46,954 bases of DNA from Telmatospirillum siberiense (lineage in GTDB: Bacteria; Pseudomonadota; Alphaproteobacteria; Rhodospirillales; Magnetospirillaceae): assembly GCF_002845745.1 (NCBI RefSeq), contig NZ_PIUM01000043.1, forward strand, positions 1 through 46,954, read 5' to 3'. The position numbers and the translations under genes are program-made. Below the pieces are notes generated by a model. It made no database searches and had not been told where the DNA came from. It saw only the letters and a program-made list of their open reading frames with translations. Positions within the stretch are counted from its first letter, which is position 1. Each line of letters starts with the position of its first letter. Positions 1 to 7,789 of this stretch are shown here, one piece after another.

Positions 1-174
1 GTCTATCTGGGCTCCGCCGAACTGGCCGCCGTCTGCGCCCTGCTCGGCCGGATCCCGACGGTGGAGGAATATGTCGCGCGGACCGGAGTCATCGGCGAGA
101 AGGCCAAGGACATCTATCGCTACATGAACTTCGATCAGATCGATGAATTCACCCGGATGGCGAAGGCCGTGTGA
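1..174 (+). CDS. acnB: Aconitate hydratase B, C-terminal end (partial)
   Basis: The first 57 codons in frame 1 run off the left edge. They contain [19 protein letters not shown] followed by a VEEY and an [10 protein letters not shown] segment, which is the conserved C-terminus of the AcnB class of aconitases. AcnB interconverts citrate and isocitrate in the TCA cycle with a 4Fe-4S cluster in the cytoplasm. The cluster cysteines and catalytic domains lie outside the window. A strong hairpin follows the stop by 7 bases, so the transcript probably ends here. The family call is secure from the tail; whether the rest is intact cannot be seen. Confidence 0.88.
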   Translation, partial: VYLGSAELAAVCALLGRIPTVEEYVARTGVIGEKAKDIYRYMNFDQIDEFTRMAKAV

Positions 175-181
175 TTCAATG

Positions 182-217
182 CCCGGTGGCGCCGGCCGGA
201 TTGCCGGCGCCACCGGG
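182..217 (+). terminator. Hairpin terminator after acnB
   Basis: A perfect 15-bp GC-rich inverted repeat (182-196 with 203-217) encloses a 6-base loop just past the acnB stop. There is only a weak T-run after it, so it may also act as an mRNA 3' stabiliser. Confidence 0.7.
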
Positions 218-223
218 ACCGAT

Positions 224-299
224 TAGGGCTTGTCGCGAAATAATCGCTCCAAACCCTTCGTTTCATATGACGCTTCCGCTCCGCTCCAGCGGGCTCAGG
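224..299. repeat. Dispersed intergenic repeat, copy A
   Basis: Three blocks are shared with a second intergenic element at 26716-26820, in the same order and nearly the same spacing: GCGAAATAATCGC (235-247), ATGACGC (267-273) and GCGGGCTCAGG (289-299). In this copy the long palindrome around the first block has decayed to a 4-bp stem. It lies between convergent acnB and aroD. It looks like a short REP-like family, but only two copies are visible. Confidence 0.55.
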
Positions 300-331
300 G
301 CCTGTTGATTCAATAATTTATCAACAGGCCC
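298..331 (-). terminator. Hairpin terminator after aroD
   Basis: A perfect 12-bp inverted repeat (298-309 with 320-331) with a 10-base AT-rich loop abuts the aroD stop codon on the minus strand. The immediate contact with the stop argues for a terminator or 3'-end stabiliser of the aroD transcript. Confidence 0.6.
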
Positions 332-1114
332 TTACTGACCGGTTACCGCCTTGCGGACGGTGGCGAGCGTCGCGCGCAAGTCCTCGATGGCGATTTGTCC
401 GGGCGCGGAGCTGCTTTTGCCGACGGCAAACGTCGCCGCCGAGCCATAGACCCATCCCATGATCCGCGACAGCGAACCGATACCGCCCATCGACATGCTG
501 ATCAAGGGTAGCTGGATGGTCTGCCGGGCTCGATCGGTTGCCGCCAGCAGCGCCAGCACGTCCTGGACGTCTTTCGGCATGACCGCCACCTTGGCGACGT
601 CGGCCCCCAACCGTTGGGCGTCCGCGAATTTGCTGTCCAGCGTGGCCGCATCCGGCGTCATCTGGAAATTGTGATAGGACATGATCAGCCCGATGCCGTT
701 GGCCACCGACACCTCGCGCAGCCGTCGCAGGTCGTCGGGCGCATTGGACAATTCATAGTCGATCATTTCCACGCAACGGGCCTGACAGGCCGCGGCATAC
801 ATCTCGACGACCGCGGCTTCGGCGATGGCGATCGGTTCTCCCCCCTCGGTCGCGTTACGTCGGGTCAAGAGGACGGGAATGCCGCCCGCGGCCCGGCGGA
901 TGGCCTGCGCGGTCTCGATCACGGCCAAGCTGTCGCCGATGCCGCCAAAGAAATCGATCCGCCATTCCAGTAGGTCCGGCCGCTTCGGCACGATCGCCGC
1001 GACCTCTTCGAGGATGGCCGGCGTCGTTTTCCCGACCAGTGGCGTGATGATGATCGGCAGCGCTCCGCCACCCAACGGCTTGCCTTGTATCTGGATTGGC
1101 TTGGTCTGATTCAT
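332..1114 (-). CDS. aroD: 3-dehydroquinate dehydratase, type I
   Basis: A 260-aa cytoplasmic enzyme that dehydrates 3-dehydroquinate to 3-dehydroshikimate through a Schiff base, in aromatic amino acid biosynthesis. The class I signature is present: LLEWRIDFF (residues 48-56, active-site Glu50), IDYELSN (118-124), SYHN (146-149, catalytic His148) and AKVAVMPKD (174-182, Schiff-base Lys175). The length matches the family (about 250 aa). The start was placed at the ATG at 1112-1114 because a GAGGA ribosome site precedes it; 25 further open codons upstream lack similarity. Convergent with acnB and flanked by hairpins, so probably monocistronic. Some type I enzymes serve quinate use, but no quinate genes are nearby. 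Confidence 0.93.
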   Translation of the reverse strand: MNQTKPIQIQGKPLGGGALPIIITPLVGKTTPAILEEVAAIVPKRPDLLEWRIDFFGGIGDSLAVIETAQAIRRAAGGIPVLLTRRNATEGGEPIAIAEAAVVEMYAAACQARCVEMIDYELSNAPDDLRRLREVSVANGIGLIMSYHNFQMTPDAATLDSKFADAQRLGADVAKVAVMPKDVQDVLALLAATDRARQTIQLPLISMSMGGIGSLSRIMGWVYGSAATFAVGKSSSAPGQIAIEDLRATLATVRKAVTGQ

Positions 1115-1387
1115 GGTCGTCGTCCTCGTGATGCATTGGCGCCGACAGGCGTTTATTCGGATGTCGTGCGGAAAAAAAGATAACAACAAACGCCTCGTTT
1201 GGCTAAGCGCATGCCTCTCTATTTTCGGCGGGCAACATCCTCGGAGCTGGGCTATGGCGAAGCAATCCCGACGTCTCTGCCCATAGGCGCCGGTACCACG
1301 AGGGGAAAAGGGCTAAAAGCGGAGGGGAGCAGGTAAACGCCGGCCGGCCACGGTCCCGGCGGCGAGATTCGGGCCGGTAGGGGTATT
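1115..1387. other. Intergenic, aroD upstream region
   Basis: This stretch must hold the aroD promoter. A short open frame at 1203-1403 on the minus strand has no ribosome site and an Arg/Pro-rich, low-complexity product, and I do not accept it as a gene. I see no clear operator. Confidence 0.4.
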
Positions 1388-1447
1388 CGAAAAAATGCCC
1401 CAAAGGAGGAAGAGCCTGATTCGATCAGCTTGTGAATCAGGCTCTTC
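1388..1447 (-). terminator. Intrinsic terminator of maeB
   Basis: A perfect 14-bp stem (1409-1422 with 1434-1447) with an 11-base loop follows the maeB stop on the minus strand. It can extend through a GGGG/CCCC pair. A run of six T on the transcript strand follows about 12 bases beyond the stem. Confidence 0.75.
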
Positions 1448-1455
1448 CCTGGGGT

Positions 1456-2754
1456 TTATTCGGCAGCCTTGGCGGCGAAGCCGGAAGCCGCCGGGGTCAT
1501 GATCCGGACCAGATGGGCTTTGTAGGCGTCGAAGTCCTGAATGGGGCGGGTGGCGACCCCGCTGTCCATGGCGGCCTTGGCCACCGCGCTGGCCACTTCG
1601 ACGATCAGGCGAGGGTCGAAGGGTTTGGGCAGGATGTTGTCGCGTCCGAAGGTGAGGCTTTCACCGGGATAGGCGGCGGCGACCACCGGCAGGGGCTCGG
1701 CCCGGGCCAACTCGGCAATGGCGCGAACGGCGGCCAGCTTCATCTCTTCGTTGATGGTGGTGGCGCCGACGTCCAGCGTGCCACGGAACAGGAAGGGGAA
1801 GCACAGCACGTTGTTGACCTGGTTCGGATAGTCCGAGCGTCCGGTGGCGACGATGGCGTTGGGACGCGCCTGGCGGGCGAGTTCCGGACGGATTTCCGGT
1901 TCCGGATTGGCCAGGGCGAAGATCAGGGGCTGGTCGGCCATCTTGGCGACCATCTCCGGCTTCAGGACACCGGCGGCGGCCAGCCCCAGGAACACGTCGG
2001 CTCCCTTGATGGCGTCGTCCAGGGTCCGGGCCTCGGTCTCCCGCGCGTAGGATTGCTTGAAGCTGTTCATGCCGATGGTGCGACCGGCGTAGACGACGCC
2101 CTTGCTGTCGACCAGCGTCACGTTTTCTCGCTTCAGCCCTAAGCTGTGCAGCAGATTGAGGCAGGCGATTCCGGCGGCGCCGGCACCGATGGTGACCAGC
2201 TTGATGTCTTCGATCTTCTTGCCGACCAGATGCAGGGCGTTCAGCGCGGCGGCGCAGACGACGATGGCGGTACCGTGCTGATCGTCATGGAAGACGGGGA
2301 TCTTCATGCGCTGGCGCAGCTTCTGTTCGACCTCGAAGCATTCCGGCGCCTTGATGTCTTCCAGATTGATGCCGCCGAAGGTCGGCTCCAGGCGGGCGAT
2401 GACCTCGACCAGCATGGCCGGATCCTTTTCGTCGACCTCGATGTCGAAAACATCGACATTGGCGAATTTCTTGAACAGGACGGCCTTGCCCTCCATCACC
2501 GGCTTGGAGGCCAGCGCGCCGATGTCGCCAAGCCCGAGAACGGCGGTGCCGTTGCTGATCACGGCGACCAGATTGCTGCGTGCGGTATATTCCGCGGCCA
2601 GGGCCGGTTCCTTGGCGATCATTTCGCAAGGCACGGCGACGCCCGGCGAATAGGCCAGGGCCAGATCGTTCTGGGTGTCCATCGGCTTGGTGGCGACGAT
2701 GGCCAGCTTGCCCGGATTGGGGGAGCGGTGATAGCGGAGAGCGGCGTCCTTCAT
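1456..2754 (-). CDS. maeB: NAD(P)-dependent malic enzyme, short form
   Basis: A 432-aa enzyme that oxidatively decarboxylates malate to pyruvate, linking the TCA cycle to pyruvate and NAD(P)H. Visible family features are LAYSPGVA near residue 33 (the conserved Tyr/Pro region), the [12 protein letters not shown] segment, HDDQHGTA (metal and substrate region), a GAGAAG nucleotide-binding loop near residue 190, and ANPEPEI. It ends near residue 430, so it lacks the C-terminal phosphotransacetylase-like domain of long MaeB proteins. Cofactor preference cannot be read reliably. A GAGGA ribosome site precedes the ATG. It is followed by its own terminator and preceded by an operator-like palindrome at 2807-2828. 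Confidence 0.9.
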   Translation of the reverse strand: MKDAALRYHRSPNPGKLAIVATKPMDTQNDLALAYSPGVAVPCEMIAKEPALAAEYTARSNLVAVISNGTAVLGLGDIGALASKPVMEGKAVLFKKFANVDVFDIEVDEKDPAMLVEVIARLEPTFGGINLEDIKAPECFEVEQKLRQRMKIPVFHDDQHGTAIVVCAAALNALHLVGKKIEDIKLVTIGAGAAGIACLNLLHSLGLKRENVTLVDSKGVVYAGRTIGMNSFKQSYARETEARTLDDAIKGADVFLGLAAAGVLKPEMVAKMADQPLIFALANPEPEIRPELARQARPNAIVATGRSDYPNQVNNVLCFPFLFRGTLDVGATTINEEMKLAAVRAIAELARAEPLPVVAAAYPGESLTFGRDNILPKPFDPRLIVEVASAVAKAAMDSGVATRPIQDFDAYKAHLVRIMTPAASGFAAKAAE

Positions 2755-2806
2755 CTTCGATTCCTCAAAAAAAATCGGCTTGGGAGCTGTTTGGCCTGCT
2801 ATTCAA

Positions 2807-2828
2807 AAATGGAATAGAATTTCCATTT
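2807..2828. promoter_or_regulatory. Palindrome in the maeB promoter region
   Basis: An 8-bp perfect inverted repeat, AAATGGAA (2807-2814) and TTCCATTT (2821-2828), with a 6-base spacer lies 53 bases upstream of maeB in an AT-rich island. The position and symmetry suit an operator. The regulator is unknown. Confidence 0.4.
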
Positions 2829-3137
2829 AGAATAAAAATTTCCCCGGTTTTGCCCGAGGAGCCTTCACCCAATGTCCGGCGCGATCGGGCTAATCCCTTA
2901 ATCGTTGGAAAGACCCAGATTCAATATGGGCATGCTGGGTCATGTGGCCTGACCTGTCCAATGCCGAAACGGAAAGGGTTATGCGGGAAATTTATAGTTT
3001 TTCCGTTGCGGAGAACGGGGGCGAGCCCGACGACCGGCCTGATGGCCGGTCCGGACATAAACGGCGTCATTGCTTTGTTTCGCGCGGGATGGCATGGCGG
3101 TTGAGCGAGCCCGTTTTTCCGGACGAACGCTCAATCG
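2829..3137. other. Intergenic between the LysR gene and maeB
   Basis: This holds the rest of the maeB upstream region and the 3' side of the minus-strand LysR gene. A 7-bp hairpin (3033-3039 with 3044-3050, loop TGAT) lies about 90 bases past the LysR stop and could be a weak terminator. No convincing gene is seen on either strand. Confidence 0.4.
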
Positions 3138-4049
3138 TCAGCCGATGCCGGCCGACTGCCGCGATGTCAAAACGGCATGCTCCCAAACGGCGGCGGCGGC
3201 CGGCGGCAGGCGGTTGGCCGATCGATAAAGGCGGATGTCGAGTGACAGTTCCCATGCCGGTCCGCCGACCGGCACCAGCTTCTTGCGTTCCAGTTCCTGG
3301 GCGATCGAGCTGACCGGCAGCCAGGCCAGCCCATGACCTTCGAGAACCATCGCCTTCAACGCTTCCGCCATGGAATTCTCGTAGCAGGTCTCGAATTGAT
3401 GGTCCGGATTGCGCTTCAGAATATGTTCGACGATCCGGCAGAGATAGGTGTTGGCCGAATAGGCCATGTAGCGGACGGGATCTTCCTTGGTGCCGGGAAA
3501 TCCCGATCGATCGGTGGCTTGGGCGACCACCGGCAACAGGCGGTCCTGTCCCACCAGGACCGACGGGAACTGCGTCGGATCCAGCATGATGGGAACGGCC
3601 TGATGGGAAAAGGAGAGAAGAAAGTCGCAATGGCCTTCGCTCAAGGCCTCGACGCAATCATGCATGTCTCCGGAAAACAGCCGCGTCGTCAGCGTGCCCA
3701 GATAGCTTTCGATATCGCGCAGCCATCGGGGAAAGAAGGTGAGGGTGATCGTGCTCAAGGCGGCGAAGCGGAGCGCCGGGCGGGTGCGAGCCCGCTCCAA
3801 CTGGAATTCGTCCCTCTGCTGGCCCAGAAGGGTCAGCACTTCCTCGGCGGTGGTGCGGAAGGCCCGGCCGGCGGCGGTCATGGTGGTGGGATAGGTCGAG
3901 CGATCGATGAGTTCCGTGCCCAGCCAGACTTCCAGCGCCCTGATCCGCCGGCTGAATGCCGGCTGAGTGACGTTGCGTTCGGCGGCGGAGCGGGAAAAGC
4001 TGCCCGTGTTGGCGAGGCTGATGAAGTCCTCAAGCCATTTCAGATCCAT
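3138..4049 (-). CDS. LysR-family regulator, HypT-like
   Basis: A 303-aa LysR-type transcription factor. The N-terminal winged helix-turn-helix occupies residues 1-60 with FSRSAAERNVTQPAFSRRI. From about residue 90 there is a periplasmic-binding-protein-like effector domain. The sequence resembles the HypT/YjiE subgroup more than average LysR proteins: WLEDF at the start, RNVTQPAFSRRIRALE in the helix-turn-helix, a YMAYSANTYLCRI stretch, and SMAEALKAMVLEGHGLAWLP near residue 235. E. coli HypT senses hypochlorite through methionines; whether this one does is inference. It sits alone on the minus strand, 85 bases past the DUF3422 gene and 383 bases from maeB, so neither is a clear target. Confidence 0.8.
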   Translation of the reverse strand: MDLKWLEDFISLANTGSFSRSAAERNVTQPAFSRRIRALEVWLGTELIDRSTYPTTMTAAGRAFRTTAEEVLTLLGQQRDEFQLERARTRPALRFAALSTITLTFFPRWLRDIESYLGTLTTRLFSGDMHDCVEALSEGHCDFLLSFSHQAVPIMLDPTQFPSVLVGQDRLLPVVAQATDRSGFPGTKEDPVRYMAYSANTYLCRIVEHILKRNPDHQFETCYENSMAEALKAMVLEGHGLAWLPVSSIAQELERKKLVPVGGPAWELSLDIRLYRSANRLPPAAAAVWEHAVLTSRQSAGIG

Positions 4050-4134
4050 TGTTCCATTCTTCCTGTTTACTGAAATCCGCCAGGCCGGGCCTCCGAAGCC
4101 CGAGCCCGCCGAAAGCGGAGCGGCGGCGGTGAGG

Positions 4135-5457
4135 TCATTCCTTCTCGCTTCCGTCGCCGATGGCCCGGCGCAGGCGATGGATGCCCAGCCAGGCCATGCC
4201 GGCCATCACCGGCAGGCCGACCAGTCCGGCGATGTCGCTGTCCATCGGCAGTCCGGCGGCCTTCAGACCTTTGGAGACATACCCCAAAAGTCCCAGCAGA
4301 TAATAGCTGATCGCCACCACCGACAGGCCTTCCACCGTCTGTTGCAGGCGAAGCTGCAGTTTGGCCCGGCGATTCATCGATTTCAGCAGATCGCGGTTTT
4401 TCTCCTCCAGGGCGATGTCGACCCGGGTGCGCAGCAGCCCGCCCACCCGGGACACGCGCCGGGCCAGCAACTGCAGTCTTTCTGCGGCCGACTCGCAGGT
4501 CTTCATGGCGGGGTCCAGGCGCCTTTCCATGAATTCTTCCACTATTTGGCTGCCGGCGATGCGCTCTTCCCGCAATTCGGCGATGCGACTCTGGACGATG
4601 GCGTTATAGGCACGGGCGGCCGACAGCCGGAAGCCGGAAGCGGCGTCGAGCTGTTCCGCCTCGGCCGCCATGCGGGTCAGCCGTTCCAGCAGTTCACGGT
4701 CGTTCTGCTGTATCGCCGGATCGGCCAGTTGGGTGACGATGCCGGCCAGGTCCCGGTCGACGCGTGCGATCTCGGCCGAGGTCTGGCGGGCCAGCGGAAA
4801 GGACAGCAGCGCCATCATGCGGTAGGTCTCGATTTCCGTCAGCCGCTGCACCAGACGTCCGGTTTGACCGGGGGTCAAGCCGTTGTCGCGTACCAGCATG
4901 CGGCCGAAGCCGTCGGCGTGCAGGCGGAAATCGGTCCATAATTCGGCGCTGCCGCCCTGGACCCGGCTCCCGATCAGGGGATTGCCGCCGAAAATAGGGG
5001 TCATGTCGTCCATCTGGTCGCGCAGCACGGCGACATGGATCGCCGTCAGCAACTGTCCAGGCATCCGTTCCAGCCAATCGGCAGGGACCAGATCGATCGC
5101 CGTTTCGCTGAACGGCGTCGAGGCGGCATCGAAGCGCAGGAAGGTATAGGTGGAAAATTCGCTGTGACGTTCCCAACGCAGACGGATGCCGCCGAGGTCG
5201 CGGCTGAAATAGATGGCGCTGTCGCCCGGTGGTTCGGCGCCGTGGGCCTCCAGCAGTTGGCCGAGATGCCGCAATTCGTTCGCCGCCGAGGGGCCCAGCA
5301 GCGCCAGATGCGACGCCCGTACCGGAGCCTCCAGCATTTCGAAGGGGCGCGCATGAACCTCTCCCGCCAGCGCCAGACGCTGCGGATGCTGGGTCAGTCC
5401 AATCAGGCGTGACCCGGCCGGTCGTTCCGGCTTGCTCTCGGGAGTTCCGTCGGCCAT
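4135..5457 (-). CDS. DUF3422 family membrane-anchored protein
   Basis: A 440-aa protein of the uncharacterised DUF3422 family. The family hallmarks are near the N-terminus: HPQRLALAGEVHARPFE (about residues 24-40) and RWERHSEFSTYTFLRFD (about 94-110). The middle is charged and probably helical (LTRMAAEAEQLDAASGFRLS and following). Two hydrophobic segments near the C-terminus (about residues 375-400 and 410-428) separated by a short loop suggest a hairpin anchor in the inner membrane, with the large N-terminal part in the cytoplasm. No catalytic motif is recognised and the function is unknown. It lies between the LysR gene and the hydrolase operon, all on the minus strand, with gaps of about 85 and 104 bases. 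Confidence 0.85.
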   Translation of the reverse strand: MADGTPESKPERPAGSRLIGLTQHPQRLALAGEVHARPFEMLEAPVRASHLALLGPSAANELRHLGQLLEAHGAEPPGDSAIYFSRDLGGIRLRWERHSEFSTYTFLRFDAASTPFSETAIDLVPADWLERMPGQLLTAIHVAVLRDQMDDMTPIFGGNPLIGSRVQGGSAELWTDFRLHADGFGRMLVRDNGLTPGQTGRLVQRLTEIETYRMMALLSFPLARQTSAEIARVDRDLAGIVTQLADPAIQQNDRELLERLTRMAAEAEQLDAASGFRLSAARAYNAIVQSRIAELREERIAGSQIVEEFMERRLDPAMKTCESAAERLQLLARRVSRVGGLLRTRVDIALEEKNRDLLKSMNRRAKLQLRLQQTVEGLSVVAISYYLLGLLGYVSKGLKAAGLPMDSDIAGLVGLPVMAGMAWLGIHRLRRAIGDGSEKE

Positions 5458-5561
5458 TGCTCGCTACCATGTCCAGATGGGCAGGCCAGCCGCCCGGTGT
5501 CTCCCACCATAGCCGAAGCCGTCTGTGCCGAGAAGCGGTGTCGTGGGCGGAGCCTTGCCAC

Positions 5562-6554
5562 CTATTGCGTCTTCAGCGTTCTCTTGAAGAAGGTGATCGC
5601 CCTGCGTTGCAGGTCCGCGAGAAAGGCGGGGCGGTCGAAGCCGGGCGGATCGGTGCAGATTTCGGGGGCGCGGGCGAGGAGGATGTCGCTGCAGGGGGAC
5701 AGGAAGGCGAAATGTCCGGCGCCTTCGATCCGATGCACCTCCACCGGGCCGGGGAGCAGATGGGCGACTTGTTCGGCGTCCGGGGCCACCTCGTCCCGTT
5801 CGGCGATCCACAATTGCACCGGCACCCTGACGGAGGCTAATCCGTCGGGAGTGAAAGCCGCGGCCATCGCCGGCGCCATGAGCACCGCCGCTCCGATTCG
5901 CCGGTCGGGGGCGAGTATCGATGGCAGCGGCGTGCCATTCAACGCCTCTCCATTGCGCTGTCTGGCCTTATTGCATCCCCAGTCGTCGGGATTGTCTTGG
6001 CAGTAGGCGACAAGCCGGCCGAGTTCCGCCCTGCCGCCAATGGCGACCAGGGCGGTGGTCCCACCGGCCGAATGGCCGAAGATGCCGATGCGTGCCGGAT
6101 CGATGACGACGTGCCGTGACCAATCGGTCAACATATAATCGATCACCCGACGAACATGCCGGACCCGGTTGGTCAGATTGGCGGAGGTGAAGGAATTTGC
6201 CTGATCCTGATAATTGTCGCCGGTATGGGTTACGGCGACGGCGACGAATCCCGCCTTGGCAAAGGCGATGGCGGAATCGTGGGAATTAAAAAGCGATCCG
6301 CCGGTGCCGTGGGACAACACGATAAGCGGCAGGTGATCGCCGTGGACGGTTCCGTTCTGGGTTACGGTTTGGCGGAAGGGTCCGAAGATTTGTTCACCGG
6401 CTTCGTCATCGCTCGGATACCAGATCGCCAGTTGCAACGGTTTGCCGTCGGGATCCGACGCGGTGCCCCACTGGAAACCGACGGCTTCCGCCGGCCCGGC
6501 CGGACAGAGGCCCAGAATGGTCAGGACGATGGCCGCCAAGTGGGATTTGTTCAT
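5562..6554 (-). CDS. Secreted alpha/beta hydrolase (dienelactone hydrolase / PAF-acetylhydrolase type)
   Basis: A 330-aa alpha/beta hydrolase with an N-terminal signal peptide (MNKSHLAAIVLTILGLCPAG, then AEA), so probably periplasmic. The nucleophile elbow is GHSAGG with Ser162. The likely acid is in AERDEVAPD and the histidine in GAGHFAF near the C-terminus. A conserved LIVLSHGTGG oxyanion region lies near residue 88. The substrate is unknown; relatives cleave esters or lactones. The start at 6552-6554 was chosen because AGGAGGA precedes it and its ATG overlaps the TGA of the upstream regulator gene (ATGA). It is therefore the third gene of a coupled operon and probably controlled by that regulator. 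Confidence 0.85.
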   Translation of the reverse strand: MNKSHLAAIVLTILGLCPAGPAEAVGFQWGTASDPDGKPLQLAIWYPSDDEAGEQIFGPFRQTVTQNGTVHGDHLPLIVLSHGTGGSLFNSHDSAIAFAKAGFVAVAVTHTGDNYQDQANSFTSANLTNRVRHVRRVIDYMLTDWSRHVVIDPARIGIFGHSAGGTTALVAIGGRAELGRLVAYCQDNPDDWGCNKARQRNGEALNGTPLPSILAPDRRIGAAVLMAPAMAAAFTPDGLASVRVPVQLWIAERDEVAPDAEQVAHLLPGPVEVHRIEGAGHFAFLSPCSDILLARAPEICTDPPGFDRPAFLADLQRRAITFFKRTLKTQ

Positions 6555-6853
6555 GATTGTCCTCCTGTCTCGATGATTTCGCACAGATAGGCGACATGTT
6601 CGGTAAAGGCCCTGCGTCCGGAGGGGGTGGCCATCACCCGGGTCTGCGGCTTGCGTCCCTCAAATCGTTTCTCGATCTCGACGTAGCCGGCTTTTTCCAG
6701 GGTGGCGAGATGGGTGCCCAAGTTGCCGTCGGTGGTTTCCACGATGGCCCTGAGGTGGGTGAATTCCAGGGAGGCGTTGGGCCCGAGGCGGTTCAGCGAG
6801 GCCATTATCTTGAGCCTGGTCGCCTGATGGATGATGGGATTACCGTCGCTCAT
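6551..6853 (-). CDS. Winged-helix transcriptional regulator (HTH_34/MarR-like)
   Basis: A 100-aa single-domain winged-helix protein. Residues 6-75 (IIHQATRLKIMASLNRL, then a TDGNLGTHLATLEKAGYVEI recognition region) match the small dimeric regulators often paired with a membrane protein. GRKPQTRVMATPSGRRAF forms the wing. Both ends overlap neighbours by an ATGA: its start with the stop of the membrane-protein gene and its stop with the start of the hydrolase gene, implying translational coupling. A palindrome at 7451-7467 upstream of the operon is a plausible autoregulatory operator. The ligand is unknown. Confidence 0.82.
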   Translation of the reverse strand: MSDGNPIIHQATRLKIMASLNRLGPNASLEFTHLRAIVETTDGNLGTHLATLEKAGYVEIEKRFEGRKPQTRVMATPSGRRAFTEHVAYLCEIIETGGQS

Positions 6854-7422
6854 AGCGAGGCGCCCCTGTGGCGTAGCCAAAGGCCGGCAAGGATCAGCGT
6901 GCCGCCGTTGAAGACCATCATCCAGGCGGAAAACGAGGCGCCGCTATACCAGAAACCGGCCAAGGTGAGCACCGTGACGACGATGCCGAAGACGATGAAG
7001 ATGCGCCCTACCCAAAGACCGGCCAATACATAGCCCAGCATGAACAGCAACGCCCAAAAGGCGTCCAGGTGCCGGCCATCGAATGGGCCGAGAACATAAA
7101 CCACCAGAAGGCCGAAAGCCGTCAGGGCGCACTGGGCGAATACCAGGCGCCATCCCAGCCGCATTTGCGTGGGCGTCAGACCCCGGGCTCGACGGCGCAG
7201 CAGGAACGGCATGGCGATGAAACCCACACCTTGGAGGATGGGCCATGCCGTCCCGGCAAGGCGTGGGTAAGCCTGGCCGATGGCATAACCGATGGTAGTG
7301 ATGGTCCCCCACAGGATAAGGATCGATCCGCTGATTCCATAAAACACCGTCTCCCAGGTCCGCCGCTCGACGCGTTCAATATCCGCCAGGGCGGTCAGGG
7401 CATCCTGTCGATCGAGATTCAT
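6850..7422 (-). CDS. Multi-pass inner-membrane protein, first gene of coupled operon
   Basis: A 190-aa protein with a charged N-terminal stretch (residues 1-22) and about five hydrophobic helices: roughly 25-50, 60-77, 92-112, 122-142 and 144-180. No enzyme motif is seen and I do not recognise the family. Small membrane proteins of this type are commonly co-transcribed with a winged-helix regulator, as here. A GAGG ribosome site precedes the ATG at 7420-7422. The stop overlaps the regulator start by 4 bases. It may sense or transport the signal that the regulator answers to, but that is only inference from context. Confidence 0.7.
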   Translation of the reverse strand: MNLDRQDALTALADIERVERRTWETVFYGISGSILILWGTITTIGYAIGQAYPRLAGTAWPILQGVGFIAMPFLLRRRARGLTPTQMRLGWRLVFAQCALTAFGLLVVYVLGPFDGRHLDAFWALLFMLGYVLAGLWVGRIFIVFGIVVTVLTLAGFWYSGASFSAWMMVFNGGTLILAGLWLRHRGASL

Positions 7423-7450
7423 GATCGCGGAACCTCATGTTGTAAAAAGT

Positions 7451-7467
7451 ACTCTGTACCACAGAGT
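7451..7467. promoter_or_regulatory. Candidate operator of the regulator operon
   Basis: ACTCTGT, a 3-base spacer and ACAGAGT form a perfect 7-bp inverted repeat 29 bases upstream of the membrane-protein start. A small palindrome so close to the start of an operon carrying a winged-helix regulator suggests autoregulation. Confidence 0.5.
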
Positions 7468-7662
7468 TCTTTTTATTAATAGGGGGGACGGCACCGGAAA
7501 ACAATCCCGGGGTTGCGGAAAGGAGGACTCGCAAACAAATGATTTACCCGGCAGCAAATGCCCGGTCTGCGGTGGAATATTGCCTATGATTGCCGGCTCG
7601 ATGAGCCTGGATAAGGCGAGCAAAAGAGGGGAGGAGTCCGGTTTGGCTCGGTCTCGATAGAA

Positions 7663-7678
7663 TGGCATGACTATTGCA
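7663..7678 (+). promoter_or_regulatory. Sigma-54 (RpoN) promoter of the giant repeat gene
   Basis: TGGCATGACTATTGCA matches the -24/-12 consensus TGGCAYRNNNNTTGCW at every defined position, with exactly 10 bases between the GG and GC dinucleotides. It reads toward the giant gene, whose ATG lies 112 bases downstream of the element's end. Transcription would begin near 7690, giving a leader of about 100 bases. I could not identify the activator's binding site. Confidence 0.7.
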
Positions 7679-7789
7679 ACATATCCTCCCGTAGGGCACC
7701 CGGTAATAGGCCATCGCGATGTTTTGTAGGGAAACGTCGTTCGTGGATGTGGCTTTCGCTTGCCGGTGAAGATTAAGGGGCTAATCGCT

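Noticed and set aside
1203-1403. 66-codon minus-strand frame between aroD and maeB
   Set aside because: Arg/Pro-rich shadow-like composition, no ribosome site, and its start lies next to the maeB terminator.
7421-7660. Plus-strand 79-codon frame with a CPVCGG motif
   Set aside because: It lies in the promoter region of two operons, overlaps the dyad and sigma-54 region, has a single Cys pair and no ribosome site.
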